From Pomacea canaliculata (lineage: Eukaryota > Mollusca > Gastropoda > Architaenioglossa > Ampullariidae): 64,000 bases of DNA. Positions within the stretch are counted from its first letter, which is position 1. Each line of letters begins with the position of its first letter. The notes beneath the pieces are model-generated. The model saw nothing but the letters and a program-made list of their open reading frames with translations, was not told where the DNA came from and searched no databases. Shown here piece after piece: positions 12,410 through 25,800 of this stretch. A program made the translations under genes and the position numbers. The stretch covers positions 2,657,525-2,721,524 of the forward strand of contig NC_037593.1 in the NCBI RefSeq assembly GCF_003073045.1, read 5' to 3'.

Positions 12410-15400
12410 GGACATAATTGCTGTTTCCTGAATCGCCCTCAGTCATGTGACCAGAGAGGATCCTCTTTGGTGTGACGTGCAATGTACTCTGCTTGTGCTC
12501 CCTTCCGAGCAGTTGGAGTTGGTAGATGTTAAGGCTGAGGTTAGAGAGGACATTGTTTGCAAATCAATTTAAAAAAAAAAGCATTAAAAGAAGGTGTGAC
12601 TAGCAGCCAAACATTCTTGTCGGCCACAAAACAACGAGGAATTTTCAGACCACAGCTGTAAAGGGCAAGTCCGTGGTCTCATTCTGCGGACATGCACGTC
12701 ACTGCTCGCGAGCGGTCGCCCCGGAAACTAAAGCCAGAAGTCGAGATGTGATGTCACTCGAGAGGACAGGTCGAGTCATCGGAAGGTCGTGAGACTCTGG
12801 TTCTCGCTACTGGACATCAGGAAATAAGGGCCGGTGGAAGGTGGGTATTAGGACCTCGGGGGTAGGGGTGTACGTGGCTGAGTCTTGATCGTGCATCTCA
12901 AATCATGCGTGATGTCACAAAGATAATCAGTCGGTTCTACCATGGCGTGTATAGTTGGATTATTGTCTGTCCGCCGAGACCAACGCTTAGCCTCTTGCGA
13001 AGTTCTCCGCTGTTAGTCTCGGCGAGTCTAAACAATGAATGTGACTAAACCGGAAGCTTTACACAAACCTGCCTCATTTTAGTAGTTAGCTCGAAAAAAT
13101 CGTCTGACAGTCAAATGTTCAGTTATTCTCTCGCATAGTTCAGAACTCACAAGTGCAAACTTGTCATGTTGGATGTTAAACATTAATACACGAATGAAAC
13201 GAGAGAGAGAGATTGGCTCGCCTTGATTGTTTAAAGTAGAGTCTTGTAATAAACAATCTTGCCTTGGAAACAAAGGCATTGTTGGGAAGCAACTGGCCTC
13301 CTGCTGGGTGATGCCAAGGCCGACAGGAAGTGACGCACTTGTCGAACTGTCATGCAGTTGATCGACTGCGACAGAAACGTGATCACCAGCAGACAGTCAT
13401 CAATGTTCTCACGAGAAGCAGGGTGGTCGAGTGCAGCTGACAAAGATCGTCGGCGCCCCAGACTTGAGTCAGCAGCTTTGTCGCCGGAGGTGAGAGGGTA
13501 GACGGAGTCGCTGCCATTGTTCTCATTGCTAATGTTATTGCGATGAGACAGTACAGTCGCCACCATCCATTTCCGGTGAAAGTGTTCCGGGTTTTTCCTG
13601 GGGGTAATCCCGGTACCGTGGGATCGTCCCCCGTTATTTACACTTATTTTCACCCCTAGGCACCCATGCTACCGCCTCCAGCTTGGGGGTCTGGGGAAGC
13701 ACTGTGAGATGTTTATAAATGTCTGTCAAGCGTCCCCGCACCCATCTCTTCTCCATTATGCAGTAATTGTAACCGATTAACAACCCGTCCACCCGTGTTG
13801 CACACTGGCTTTAAAAGAAAATAAAAAACCGCGAAATTCTGCTGCATCCCCTCCGGGGAGCACTGCCCCTAGGTAAGTGCCTATTGGGAAATACACAACT
13901 GTATATAACTATGAAATAATGTGTGTGGATGAGCAAGCAAGTGTGAGAGAAAAAATTAGGTGTAAATGGAGTAGTCGGCATGAGTTGTGTGTGTGTTGAG
14001 GTTTCACTGTTACATGACTTTATTAAGAAGTATGAAGTATTATGACAAAGTCAAAGGGTGTGAGAATGATGGATAAAAGTCTATTTCCCTTTAGTAACAT
14101 TTCTTACCATAGTAAGCCAAATATCAAATAGAATCAATCAATCAATGGACATAAAGACAGATATGAATAAAACTCAAATTGCCTCAACAGGTTTGACATG
14201 AATACCAGCCCTGAACACATTCCACACATCACTCTCAGAACAAAACTAAATTGAAATTCAATAGAACTAAACTTTTGTTAGGATGTAGGAAAAGGAGGCA
14301 CTCCTGCAATATCTGTCACCTGTAAAACATGTCACCCTTCTCACCTGAATCCGTGATCGGTGATTTACAGAGGAACTTACCTCCCTTTCTCACCTGGACA
14401 TGAACTCATCGGACTAATTATAGTTTTTAAGTGCTTTTCTGGGCGTTCCTTGCTTGTCCCTCAAAATTTACATTGCTGTTATTATTATGCACTTAATATA
14501 CATTTATGTTGCTATGAAACAAGTTTATAGATTCACTGAAATCTGTGACTGACTTGGCTACCTCTTTCCGCCGGCTGAATGAATGGCAGAAATTCGCTGC
14601 GCCACACGAATATGGAATCAGCGAAGTTCGGAATCCGTTTCCCTATTGAGAAAAGACTGAAGAATGCTGAAGCATTTCTAGAGTTATTTTATGCAGTGAA
14701 AAGGCGACTAAAATATAAAAGAAATGAAAAAAGCAATTATTGTCAAGACACTTTAGTGACTAGCGATCCTTGCACAATGAAACCGGAATTGTGAGGTAAG
14801 CTGGTGATTTTCTAAAAAAATTCTGTCCACAGTTTCTTATTTGTACCTCTTCATAATCTGTGGGTTTTTTTTTTTTTTAAATTTGGCACATTCCTACATC
14901 GTCTTCTTTGCGGCCCTATGCTCCACTGGGAGTGATTAGGAACAAGAAGACATTGTCTTCAAGGTCTGCTGACATTTGCCTTCATGTCTTGGGGTCGTAG
15001 TTGTGAAACAGATGCGATGTTTCTTCAGCTTAGCTTGAGATTTGAATCGTTCTGGGAGTCTGCATTTGGAAACAGTGTGGTCTGATAATTTTATCACCGA
15101 CAGCTTCTCTTCTTGCGCACAGTCCACAATGATGACTGAGAGGATTTACTAAGGGCAGCTCATACTGAACACTTGTATAGCAAACCCAGAGAGGTGCAGA
15201 TGTACGTGTAATTCAGAACTAAGGCCCCAGAAGTGGATGCTATGATGTTGTTACTTTGAATTATCCTTCCGCTTCAGTGGTATGTGTGCCAACTGACGCC
15301 CTCTGACGGTAACGGACTCTCAGCTACACACGCACTTACATCCGAGCAGATGTCGACAGTTTCCTCATCGACGTCAGTCGTGACATCTTTAATATTAATA

Positions 15401-15520
15401 CTATAAGACTCTCTTTGTTTGACTGGCCTCGGCGTGAACAACCTTGTAATACAGCGAAATTTATACCCCTTCATCTTTTTCTTCATCTCTTATAGTGTAC
15501 ATAAATAAAAATAAAGAACT
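12410..15520. other. intergenic, no gene recognised
   Basis: No exon with family similarity. Contains an imperfect inverted repeat at 12972-13024 and a GC-rich stretch at 13550-13890 whose end (cctaggtaagtgcctat) resembles text at about 57770, so probably part of an interspersed repeat. The open frames in it lack splice context and homology. Confidence 0.5.
13550..13890. repeat. probable interspersed repeat fragment
   Basis: More GC-rich than its surroundings, with internal CCGG/CCCGG motifs. It ends in cctaggtaagtgcctat, close to cctaggtaactgcctaa at 57768. I think this is an old SINE-like copy, but I cannot define its ends. Confidence 0.3.
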
Positions 15521-15571
15521 TGTTTGTTTGTTTGTTTGTTTGTTTGTTTGTTTGTTTGTTTGTTTGTTTGT
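15521..15571. repeat. (TTTG)n microsatellite
   Basis: About twelve perfect TGTT units directly after an A/T-rich stretch (ataaataaaaataaag). This could mark the tail of an old retroelement insertion. Coding frames through it are artefacts. Confidence 0.95.
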
Positions 15572-18060
15572 CTTACCTTCCCTATAACACCTGTTCATCT
15601 CAATCATTTTATGCAGGTCCCTTTCACTCCTTTTACATCAATTGTCGTAAGGGAACAAATTGGTGTAGAAGGACCTGGATACGATGTGACCAAATGGTTA
15701 AGCATAACGGTCATTAACTGTCAAATTAAGAGTTTATCTCACACTCAGTATGGACCGTGACGATGTCGGTATGATTGTTGATATCATGGTGGTTGTTTAC
15801 GACATCGGTTTGGACTTTGTGAAATGTCAGCAGCTGCCCGGTGCTGGCCTGTGGTTGGCGAAGTCCCTGCGCACTCGGCCGACCGTCCATAAATTACCGA
15901 CACAGAGCTCGAGCACGGGACTTCGGCCTGAAGGCGTGACGAAATAATGACCTAATTAATGTCGTGTCTGTCATAATTAATTAGAGAACGCAGCAGACAT
16001 GCCGCGGTCGGCGTCCTCCTTTGTTCTGGGCAAAATTAAGCATGGACAATTACATGTCGTTTAGACGAAGACCTTTTCTCGTGGGAAGGGAAAACCGCTT
16101 CAAAGTCGACATCCGGAGGTTCCTCGATACACGTCTGTCAAGGTGCTCGGTACTCCCTCCTATCTGGGCAATATAAGTTTTTTCAGACTAAATAAATTCC
16201 AAAAAACAATGTCAAAGTTGTACACAGCATACGAAACATCGCTGTACGAGTTGGAAGTTAGAGATAAGCAAATAAACGACAGGAAGGACGAACGAACGAA
16301 CATTTTTATTGATTAGGTCTTCGGATCATATCAAAAGGGTAAATCACATGATTTTGCTACATTGGTAATACATTCAATAAAAACTATTGCATAAGTGGCA
16401 TAAGAGAACTGCTGGCGAATTTATCTGTCACTCCTGTAAATGTAATTCCCCTGAGGGAAATATGTTATGAGATATATATAAAGTAGAAGATGGTGGGGCT
16501 TTTTTTTACTACATGCCTTACACTTTATGAATTCAACGGTATAATCAAATATATTTACTAAAATCCTCATACTATGTGGTACGAGATAACAAGGGACTTA
16601 AGTCTGTAAATAATCCTATGTACAACTTTAAGAGTAATTCCCCCTGCATCTCTCAACCCCTCCCCCCCAAAAAAAAACCAAAACACACACACACAAACAA
16701 ACAACAAACTTTCTCTATTTTTTATATATATTTATATGACACACAGAGAAAACAACTAGTTAATTTTTTGTATGTTTACAGTAAATTGTATGTTGAAACC
16801 CTTAGTTCATACAATTAAATACTGCAGTTATGTGATTCACTGTTTATTTCAATTTGCTTTTGTTTCTTTGTTCCTTAGCTGTGAAATATCTCTCTTGCAT
16901 TTAAAAAAAGACATTTTACCTGCCGTCCTCAGTTAGCTTCTCCCTGCTGTTGACATCAGTGTTAAACTAAACCAGGAAATCCTATTCTAATGACTGCCCT
17001 GTTTTGTGAACACAATATCGAATGTGATTTTTCCTAGCGATGTAAGATTAAGTGTCCACCACACGCCATCAGACCCTGGAGCTTTGCTAACAATGAGTGG
17101 AGCAGAAGCAGCATCTGTGCACATCATGTTTTCAAATGACTGTCGTGCTTATGAAGAAATGTAGGTAAAGGTGATCATGGGTTTGTCCTCTTTCATCTCG
17201 TCCCTAACAATCGCAGCTAACAAATAAGTATTATGTCCTCATTCTCTTGCAGTGTGGTGTTCACTGCAGGTCATATAAAACTCACGTCTTCCCTATAACA
17301 CCTTCATTAGTATTCAGTGATAATGCCAAGAAACGTGGAGCTAAATGCTAGATATTATATATAAATGTTGTGTTAATTTACTATGTGTTGAGGGTTAGAA
17401 AGGGGTTTTATTGCGTAGAGAAGGGGTAAAAAATGGGACCACCCACCAGCAAGCCACGCCTTTTCAGACAGTCTTGAGAGACCCCGCCCCGTCTCTCCCA
17501 CCTGTGGACGGGGGAGTAGAGGAATGATTTTTGTGTGACCCAAAATAGTCCCAGCCCGAGACCATCAACAACTTGTCTTCTCCCAACCCCTCCCACCCCC
17601 GCTGTTGCCGGACACCATAACACTTCGATTGAATGTCTGGCGGGTGCTTGTGTGTGTATGTGTGAGAACTGACTTCAGACAGGTCTGAACAGAGCTCAGT
17701 GGGGACCTTGCCAGAAGCACCGACCATTGGCATCCCCGGTAGCCTCCCCTGGTGTCCATTCTCGCCAAGAGGAGACGCGAAAAGGTAAGATTGTCTTGCA
17801 GAACATTGTCAGGCTGGAAGATCATTGTTTAGTAATTTACAGCCTGTCACTGACAAGACCAAGGATGTAAGGGTACCGTAGCTTTTCTGATTACTGGTCT
17901 TGCTTTGAGATGGGAGTTTAGGAGCAGATGGACAGCAACATGTCAATGGCAGTGGCTAAGTGATGCTTAATATCAAGGCTGATACTTATCACTTGTGTAA
18001 GTCGAGTTGACGAAATTTATTAATAGTAATAATAATAATAATATTGTCTTGGGTGTATTC
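15572..18060. other. intergenic upstream of the first TMEM45-like gene
   Basis: Mostly AT-rich unique DNA; 17.4-17.8 kb is more GC-rich and may hold the promoter or a 5' non-coding exon of the TMEM45-like gene starting at 18095. No TATA box was convincingly identified. A short (TAA)n run is at about 18020-18040. Confidence 0.4.
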
Positions 18061-18094
18061 TAAGTTTAGAAGCAGTGAACAGAATCAGCTGAAG

Positions 18095-20828
18095 ATGACA
18101 TCTTTTTGGGGATTCCTGTCCGAGGGCATACTACTACTGGTTCTGGCATTATGGTGGATGATAAATACTTCTCGTGAAGTCATTAAGGTGAGTCTGCTAC
18201 ACGAGTTTTGAACGATTAATATTGCAAAATGAGGCGATGCCTTAGTTATAACTGGTTTCCTTGCTTCTCCAACTCTTTGTCTGTCTGACTGTCTGGCTGT
18301 CTAGTTCTTTCCATCGTTCGTAATCTGTCCACGTCTCCTACTTGTCTTAGCTCTGAGAGCATGCTCCATCGTGAGCATAGTTATACGTTATATATATCCC
18401 TTGTTTTATTGTTATCTGTTCACCAATAATCTCTCACTGTCTCCCGTTCATTTCTTTGTCTCTGTTGGTCTCAGCTGTTGCTATCTCTCTTTCTGCTCTC
18501 TCTGTATCTAAGCGACGAAGCGAATGAAGGAAAGATTGAGTCAACAAATAAATGTAGATGGTGAGAGAACTGGCGAGTTTTTTGAACGGAAAGGAAGTTG
18601 AAGAAGTAAAATGATAATGAACTACTCAGGGTGAACTATCTACATATGCTTACAAGTACAAGACGCCCGTGCTAGAGGTACGATGTTGCAAAGTTGGTAA
18701 GTAGGCTAGAGGTGAGGGTGACTAATTAACTGCTTATTGTATGTTTGCAGTGTGAGCAAAATGGCGCCACTTTCAATCCGAAAATCACCTACACCTGGCG
18801 CGGCACGCACGTGCCAGTAGAAATCTTCTATAAACTATTCATTACTGCCTTTGGTGAGTAGTGTTTAGAGTCCTAGACACAGTGAACTATCTTTTGCTGC
18901 TCACATGGCAGCCATCAGGCTCGGACAGAGGTTGGGGGCCTTTCCAATTGCTTAAAATAGAAAAAATAGCTTTATGCTTCTATTAATATGTCAGCATCGT
19001 TCAATTTATCTATTTGTTTTGCTTACTGTTTTGATTGATGTTTGACTTTTAATACTCAAGTTTGGTCAGGTCATTGACATCACGTGAGTCACGCTACCCA
19101 CAGGTCACCTCCATTACTCGTTCTTCCTCCTCGTCTCCAACCTTTCAGTGTCACGTGCCAACTCCATTCATTCTCCTTCTTCTCTCATCTGCACAGGCCT
19201 TTTCGGGCAACTCTTCTACTCTAGCTGGAGTTTCCATGACGACAAGGGTGACTTCCAGAACATGGTGCCGCTAATGTTCATTACAGTATACGGCATCTTC
19301 TTCCTTCACTCCATCCTCGATCTCCTCCTGTGGCTCCGTGTACCGGTTTTCAAGGGAGCTAACTACGCTTCCGCTGCCACCGGCTTCTTGTGGTACGCAG
19401 TGGCCTACTATTTCAGGTGAGAGAGACAATCGACATAATGGATCATCTTTGTGATTCCAATGTCAAAATGATAGTTTGCAGGAACTTCAAGAGGCAATAC
19501 AGTGAAGAGCAAAGCACGTGATTGCCTTTTCTTGGCACGGTTGTAGCTCGTGCATATGCAATGGAGAATCGAATCGTATGGTTAGTTACACATTTTATTT
19601 TCAGCACAAAGTCCAAAGGGGGACAAAATTAAACAAGATGTGTGTATCCCAAAATAGAATTTTATTCGCTGTCACACCTCCCAACGCTGCTCTCGTTTCG
19701 GGGGCTGACATAATGGATGTTGTACATTAGCTAAATCCGGGTCCCAGACAAGAGCAGGGGAGGCTGGTCGCTCGCACCAGCCCTGGGACTTATTGGATCA
19801 CGTGACTCTAGCAACTCTTGGTTGTAGTAGTGCAGCAGCAGGTAGTGGATGCAGTCGCCCATGTTTAACGGTTTCGCACCTGATACCAACAAACAGCTTT
19901 TTGTCCGTTTTCCAGTGTAGACGACTTTAAGGCCACCAACCCGCCGCTGATGGTGTCGGTGATGTTGTGGACCTTCCCCATGTACGTCCTGCTGCCCATC
20001 GCCGCCTCCTTCGCCCTGGAGCCGCTGTGGCGCAGTGGTGTGGGCACACAGTTCGTGCGCGCCTTCTGTCTGCAGCTGTACGCCACCTGGTGCTGGCACT
20101 GCGCCTTGATCCTCCACGAGCGCGGAGTCTTCCCAGGTAAGCACCGGGCACTTGTTGTCCAGGTATTGACCTGTCTGAGACTTGCACAAGACACGGCATT
20201 ATTGTCTTGCTCAACAATCTGCTTGTTCCTCTCACCCAGTCAGCTTTGTGTGTGTGTGTGTGGGGGGGGATGCTTCTGTCCTACTTGCAAATAACGGAAA
20301 ACATTTAGCTACTAATATAGCTAATAAATTAGCCTTCCTCATGGTTTAGACACAATTTATACTTACTTTTACTGCCAAGCTGACTGTCTCGTAGACTATT
20401 TACCTTCACCTTGTTATCGTTTGTTTGTTTGTTTGTTTGTTTGTTTGTTTGTTTGTTTGTTTGTTTGTTTGTTTGTTTGTTTGTTTGTTTGTTTGTTCCT
20501 GAGTTTTTGACGATCATTTTCCATTGGTTGCTGATGGTCAGGTTCCGGTCCGAATCCAGCCTGGATCCAGGACGACCACCGTAACATCTCCTTCACAGCC
20601 GCCATCTTCGGCTTCCACATCTGCATCAACGTCGTCTTCGCCTGCGCCACCTACTCGCTCGTCGCGCTGTACGTGCGCATGCGCCACGGGTTCAAGGTCA
20701 ACAACAACTCTGACCTCAGCAGGTCGTATGGCTACACTGCCTTGACCTCTGAGGACAAGGCTGGTGCGACCCTGACCTTGAAGCAAGGTGCTGACGCCAA
20801 ACTACTCAGTGCCTTCGGGTCATCGTGA
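18095..20828 (+). CDS. TMEM45 family membrane protein, copy 1
   Basis: Five exons: 18095-18187, 18751-18853, 19197-19416, 19916-20136 and 20542-20828, with junction phases 0,1,2,1; 307 aa. Begins MTSFWGFLSEGILLLVLALWWMI, matching the N-terminal signature of the TMEM45/DUF716 family, and continues with six further hydrophobic segments (for example MFITVYGIFFLHSILDLLLW and IFGFHICINVVFACATYSLV), giving about seven membrane spans. Conserved family features visible include HSILDLL, FLWYAVAYYF, a WCWHCALILHE stretch and a short charged cytoplasmic tail. TMEM45 proteins are poorly understood multi-pass membrane proteins; no enzymatic role is established. The exon plan is identical to that of the minus-strand copy at 22861-30215. 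A poly(A) signal lies near 21551. Confidence 0.93.
20419..20497. repeat. (GTTT)n microsatellite
   Basis: About twenty perfect GTTT units inside the last intron of TMEM45-like copy 1, ending 45 bases before the final exon. It is long enough to be length-polymorphic. Confidence 0.95.
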
Positions 20829-20862
20829 AGATGTGTGTGGTTGGGTGAGTGAGAGGAGGTGG

Positions 20863-20934
20863 GGTCATGTCTGTGAGTGGTGTCATCTGTGTGAGTGGTG
20901 TCATCTCTGTGTGAGTGGTGTCATCTCTGTGTGA
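20863..20934. repeat. short tandem repeat in the 3'UTR of TMEM45-like copy 1
   Basis: Three to four copies of a unit near 22-24 bases (gtgtgagtggtgtcatctct), starting about 35 bases after the stop codon. Confidence 0.8.
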
Positions 20935-21550
20935 AAACACTAGTTTGTGTGGAATGGAGGACTGTCGTGAACAAGCTTCGATCATTGTCTATGTTGTTGC
21001 TGGACAGGTGAGTGATGGTGACGTTCGCAGTTGTTGTCCTGTCACTCACCGCTCAGGGACGTGACTTCAGCTCACTGTCGAGACTCAGTGATGTACTTGA
21101 CTACTTATTGTCAGTAACATTATTTACCACATGTGTGTGTGTGTGTGTATTTTGTTGCGGCAGTCAAAGCACGTGATTGATCACACCCACTCTCCCGCAG
21201 CCACCATGTCGGTGTTTAGCGTTTGATCCACCTTGTAGTCGTGCGCGTCGCCAGGTGAGCACAAATCTCACGAACCTTCTGCAGTTTATAAGAAGTAGGC
21301 CCAACCAGGTAACAAAGGACTAATTTGTTGTAAGTTCCTGATGGATATATGCCCATCAGAAGGTGCCTCGCTTTGAGTTTCTCATGAACTGGTTTCCCTC
21401 TTCTCCCTCGCCTGTTGCACACCCCACCTCCCCACCCCACTCCCCCGCCATGTGTACATATATGTCCAGGTATTTGTGTGTGCAGTGTACATTGTACAGT
21501 TTAACGAAACGGTGAGTTTGTTATGTAAGTTATGTTACGGAGCACTTAGT

Positions 21551-21556
21551 AATAAA
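21551..21556 (+). terminator. poly(A) signal of TMEM45-like copy 1
   Basis: AATAAA about 720 bases past the stop. It is the first good signal downstream on the plus strand that I noticed. Confidence 0.4.
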
Positions 21557-21944
21557 CCATTGATTGCAAAAGGTGTAATTAATGTTTGATGCATGTATGT
21601 TACATATGTGATGTATATATCAACGTTAATAATTATAATAACTTTTGTAGTGCGGTTTCTCACAGAGCAGCTAGTTCGATAGTCTTCACAACAGAGAACG
21701 ACACAGTTAGAGACGATAATCATGTGGGGTGAAAGGACAATCAATGACCAGAGTCTGGTGTTGCTTTTTGATTGAAATGGTCATGATCTACACTCGACAT
21801 AAACGACAGTTTCGTCAGCTGACGACCTTCTCAAATTACACATTCATTCAGCGGACTGCTTAATCTACTCGGAAACAAAAATGTTTACTACATGCATGCG
21901 TGCTGTGTGTGTGTGTTTATTGCGTTCATACATGAAGACTGATG

Positions 21945-22245
21945 GTGAGGGTGAGGAGACTGCTAAAACCAGGGAAAAGTCCGTTAGTGGAGCGGCAAAA
22001 CTACACTGACGATCGGAAGGTCATGGGTTCGAATCTTATCTTATTTCTTTCTGGATGTGCACCCCCTCTTAACACGTCTTGCCATGGAGAGCTTTTTGCA
22101 GGTTACTCCGGTTTTCTCCACATTTACATTCTTCCTCCATTACCATGAGCCTCCACAGTAGAAATCCCCTCTGGAAACCCGTTCCTGCCAGACAGGCCAT
22201 CACTAGGAATGTTGGTCGGTAAACGAACCTACAGTCGTAAATTCT
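21945..22245 (+). repeat. tRNA-derived SINE
   Basis: Contains an A-box-like segment (ttagtggagcggc) and a near-perfect B-box (gggttcgaatctt) with tRNA-like spacing. A non-tRNA body follows with gttactccggttttctccac, a text common in molluscan SINEs. It sits between the two convergent TMEM45-like genes. Confidence 0.7.
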
Positions 22246-22325
22246 TGTCTTTTATCTGGTGGTGGGACAACAACATAAACGGAGTCAAAGAGGAAATAGC
22301 AAGCAAATATAAACAAATGTATATC

Positions 22326-22331
22326 TTTATT
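22326..22331 (-). terminator. poly(A) signal of TMEM45-like copy 2
   Basis: AATAAA on the minus strand, about 530 bases past the stop codon at 22861-22863. Confidence 0.45.
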
Positions 22332-22860
22332 CAAACTCTTTTCTCACACTAACGGCGGCTCCAAATATCTGACCAGGCGAGCAGAGGGCATCCATGTTAC
22401 AAGGCTTCATAAGCATATAATCCTCTATAAATATATATAGAAAAATATAAATATTTAAGTTAAATATCACACAGGTGTGGCAAATACGGGTAGCTGTCCT
22501 GTTGTCGTGCACGCTCACACAGAATGTCACTAAATAGCGGAAGTGACGTCAAACCTATCCGACAGTCAGAAGCGGGTATAAGGTATAGCAATCACAGCAG
22601 GCGGCAGATGTTTATTTGTAACTGACTAATCGCCTTAGTCTGCTATTCGGTTTTTGTCTTACATATAAATACTACATCGTTAATACAGCGATGCTACCTG
22701 TTGCTAGGCGCAAAACACACACACATACACACATACACACACACTGGGCTCGAATTTAGCGTGTGGCTGACAGTCAACCACATGTCCAGCAGCGACCTGC
22801 GAGAAGATGCTGGACCTCGGAGGAGGGAGCTTGGCTGTCCAGGGGCTGTCTAGGGGCTGT

Positions 22861-25800
22861 CTAGGGGCTGTCCTCCAGCAGAAACTGTTCCGCGCCATCG
22901 TCGTCATGAGCAGACGCCAGCTGCAGCTTGCCTGCGTAGGGGTTGACGACCTCAGCGTCGTGGTGGTAGTAGGTGACCTTTAACCTCATGTTGTAGCGAA
23001 GACGCAGAATGACGTACGTCACAAGGTAACACAGCAAGATGAAGGTCATGTTGAGCAGAAGGTGAAGGCCGAAGGAGGCCCTGGCGTACTGCACGTTGCG
23101 TATGTCTGAGCGGTCCCACCCGGAGGAACCCCCGCCTACAGGAGGGACAGAAAACACTCGACATTCAAATGTGAAAACGTTTCGCCAACGAGCCCGCGGC
23201 TGGGCAGGCCACTAACGCTTGATCCACCCGTACAATGGTCTCCCTTGCCCGCCAAAGTAAACTCTTCTTTGATTCAACAATTTTAAATGGTAGTACTCAA
23301 CCAACCGTGATGTGTAAATATATATTAAATAAAATGGAGGATGTTTCCCAAGAACGTCTACTGACAGGTCTAATGGTCCAGCGTGCCATCAAACCAACGG
23401 TCGCAATCCTACTTTGCCCACACCTTGGCAAACAAATCAGGACTTTGCTCAACATGTTTGTCAAAGTTCCAATATCCATAACATCAGCCCCCCGAGACTT
23501 TTACACTCCTGTGACCTGCACATTGCCTTAACTCGGTCATAAGTTCCACAACATTTGCTCGGTTCAGAAAGACATTAAACGTGTAAGTTCCCGCACCACC
23601 GACCTGGAAACTTGTCGTGCTCGTACAGCATGAAGGCCACGTGCGAGAACCACGTGCCGAGGGTCAGCACGAAGTAAGAGCGGGCCAGCATGGTCCAGTG
23701 ACCACTGCGCCAGTTCATCTCCAAGAAGATCATGGCGGCTGCACCAAACATGGCGACGATGGGTATCACGTGCACGACTGTTTCCAGGGGCTCCTTGCCG
23801 TGCATCGACGCGTGGTAGTAGAACGCCACCCCGTACCTGATCACGGCAGTAGGTTAAGGTTAGTCAGTGAAACGTGGCTGGTGATCCAGGACACGATCTT
23901 TGCATTCCTTTCACGCTAAATAGGTATTTAGAAGACCAATACGTGAAAAAAACCTAGAACATCTTGCACACCCATGGTTATTCATTCAGTAACACAGGGT
24001 CAGTGATCGGGGTCATGGTGATGTAACATAGCGTTAGTGATGTAACTCGGGAGCTAGTGACCTGTAACACTGGATTAACGGATTATTAACTGTTCTTATC
24101 CCAACGTGTTAACATTCAGTAAGTGCCCGAAAAGTCTCACTTGTTAATGTTGTTAAAGTAATAAAATTTCTGCAGGTGGTGTTCTGCTGACTCACCCGCT
24201 CCCTGATTTACCCAGTTCCCTCCCTCCATCACTCACCCATTCATTATTTCTTCCTTCATTTATTTATTCATTCATTACCCGAATTAAATATTCCACGGGA
24301 TAGTAGTTAGTAGCGATGCACATCGTCCAGTCACGGGTGAGAGCCGGTTGGCCTCGTCACACTTTGTCTTCCTTTGGTCACGTGTCGTGTCAAGCACAAG
24401 GAGGACCAAGTATTTTGGCTCAAGTGTCAGACCTTTCTATTCTCCCCCTCCTCCCCACCCTAACCCCGTCTTTTCAACTGTTCAACCGTGGGTGAGGTGT
24501 CGTGCCAGCTGACCGTTTCCCAATTCTCTGCTGTGCAAGATGGGCTTAAAGTGCGCGCACTCTATTCACAGTTTTCTCGGTCGTCGTCTGCTTGCTCAAG
24601 CGTGTCACAATGCACCATAGCAACGACCGTAACCAGGGATTTCACAACACAAATGTACTTTAGAGGAATGTGGTGAATTGGGTTGCGGGTGGGTGAGGGT
24701 AGGAGGATAGGAGGAGGGTGGCCACAAAGGCGAGAAAGCGATGGCTTTGTGTGTAGCTTGTGTTGTGTCTATGGAATAAGAACGTCTCCGCGGGGTGGAT
24801 TGTTGAGTACAACTTAAAGTACCCTGTAGGCATACACCCGTCAACGTGTGGGAGGGGCTGTCAGAGCCCCCACTTTTCTCGAGACCTTTTTGTGTGACTG
24901 CGTGAGGGTGGTGCCCATCTCTTCTCCCTCGCTGCCTTGTTTTACCAAAGCTTTTACGGAGTCGGGTACCCGCCCCACAGCTGGGTAACTGTTGGGGGAA
25001 GGGTGTAAGTATGCCACTAACCACCTGTCAAAAGTCCTCTTGCTCGTCGTTTCTTTTCGTCACTGTTATCGTCGCTGTCCAAGCTGCCAACAAGAAGAAC
25101 TCAACTCACCACAGGAAGGCTAGTCCTGCGGACATGTAGGTGGCGCTAGGCATCATGGGAAGGCCAGACCAGGTCAGGAGGTCGATGATGCCGTGAAGGA
25201 TGAAGATGCCATATATGGTCATGTGCTGCGCGTACACCAGCTTCTGGAAATTTCCATGCTCGTCGATAAATCGAAGGTCGCCGTCGAACACCTCCCCCAG
25301 AAAGCCTGACGAAGAAAAAAAGAGAGGAGTTGATTGTGTAAAAAAAAAAAAAACAACAAAAACTAGTAACTGCCATCCTTGAAACATCGTTAAATATATG
25401 ACCGGCTGATTACTTCTCAGGTTAATAAGGCCTCCATCACACTCACTCACACACACGCGTGCATCCACCCCTCACCCACCTAGACCTACCCACACACACA
25501 CATACACGTTTTAAAATTAAAAAATGTCAGACAAGCCAGGTCACTACCAAGGTAGAGTAGAACTTTTTTCATCATGAATAATGAGAGTAGTAACTTCAGG
25601 AGGTTGACAACTTTACAGACGGATCCCAGCAAACCGAGAGCTGTGGGACCGATTCTTCACAAATCAGCATCGTACCGCAAGTTCAGTCAAGAGGGAGGTG
25701 TTGCCACAAGTAACATGGCAGACACGGGGTTGGTTTTCTTCACCCCATTCTCTTCATCCACGGCAGGGAGAGAGGACAGAAGCCGGATGGCTGATTCTTA

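Noticed and set aside
13231..13653. A 140-codon open frame on the minus strand
   Set aside because: It runs into GC-rich, repeat-like DNA, has no recognisable family, no splice context and a low-complexity composition.
20329..20650. Repetitive Thr/Asn/Lys/Gln frames across the (GTTT)n tract
   Set aside because: They are translations of a microsatellite inside an intron.
24605..25024. A 139-codon minus-strand open frame between two TMEM45-like exons
   Set aside because: It lies wholly inside an intron defined by strong flanking exons, and is Pro/Ser/Thr-rich with no similarity to the family.
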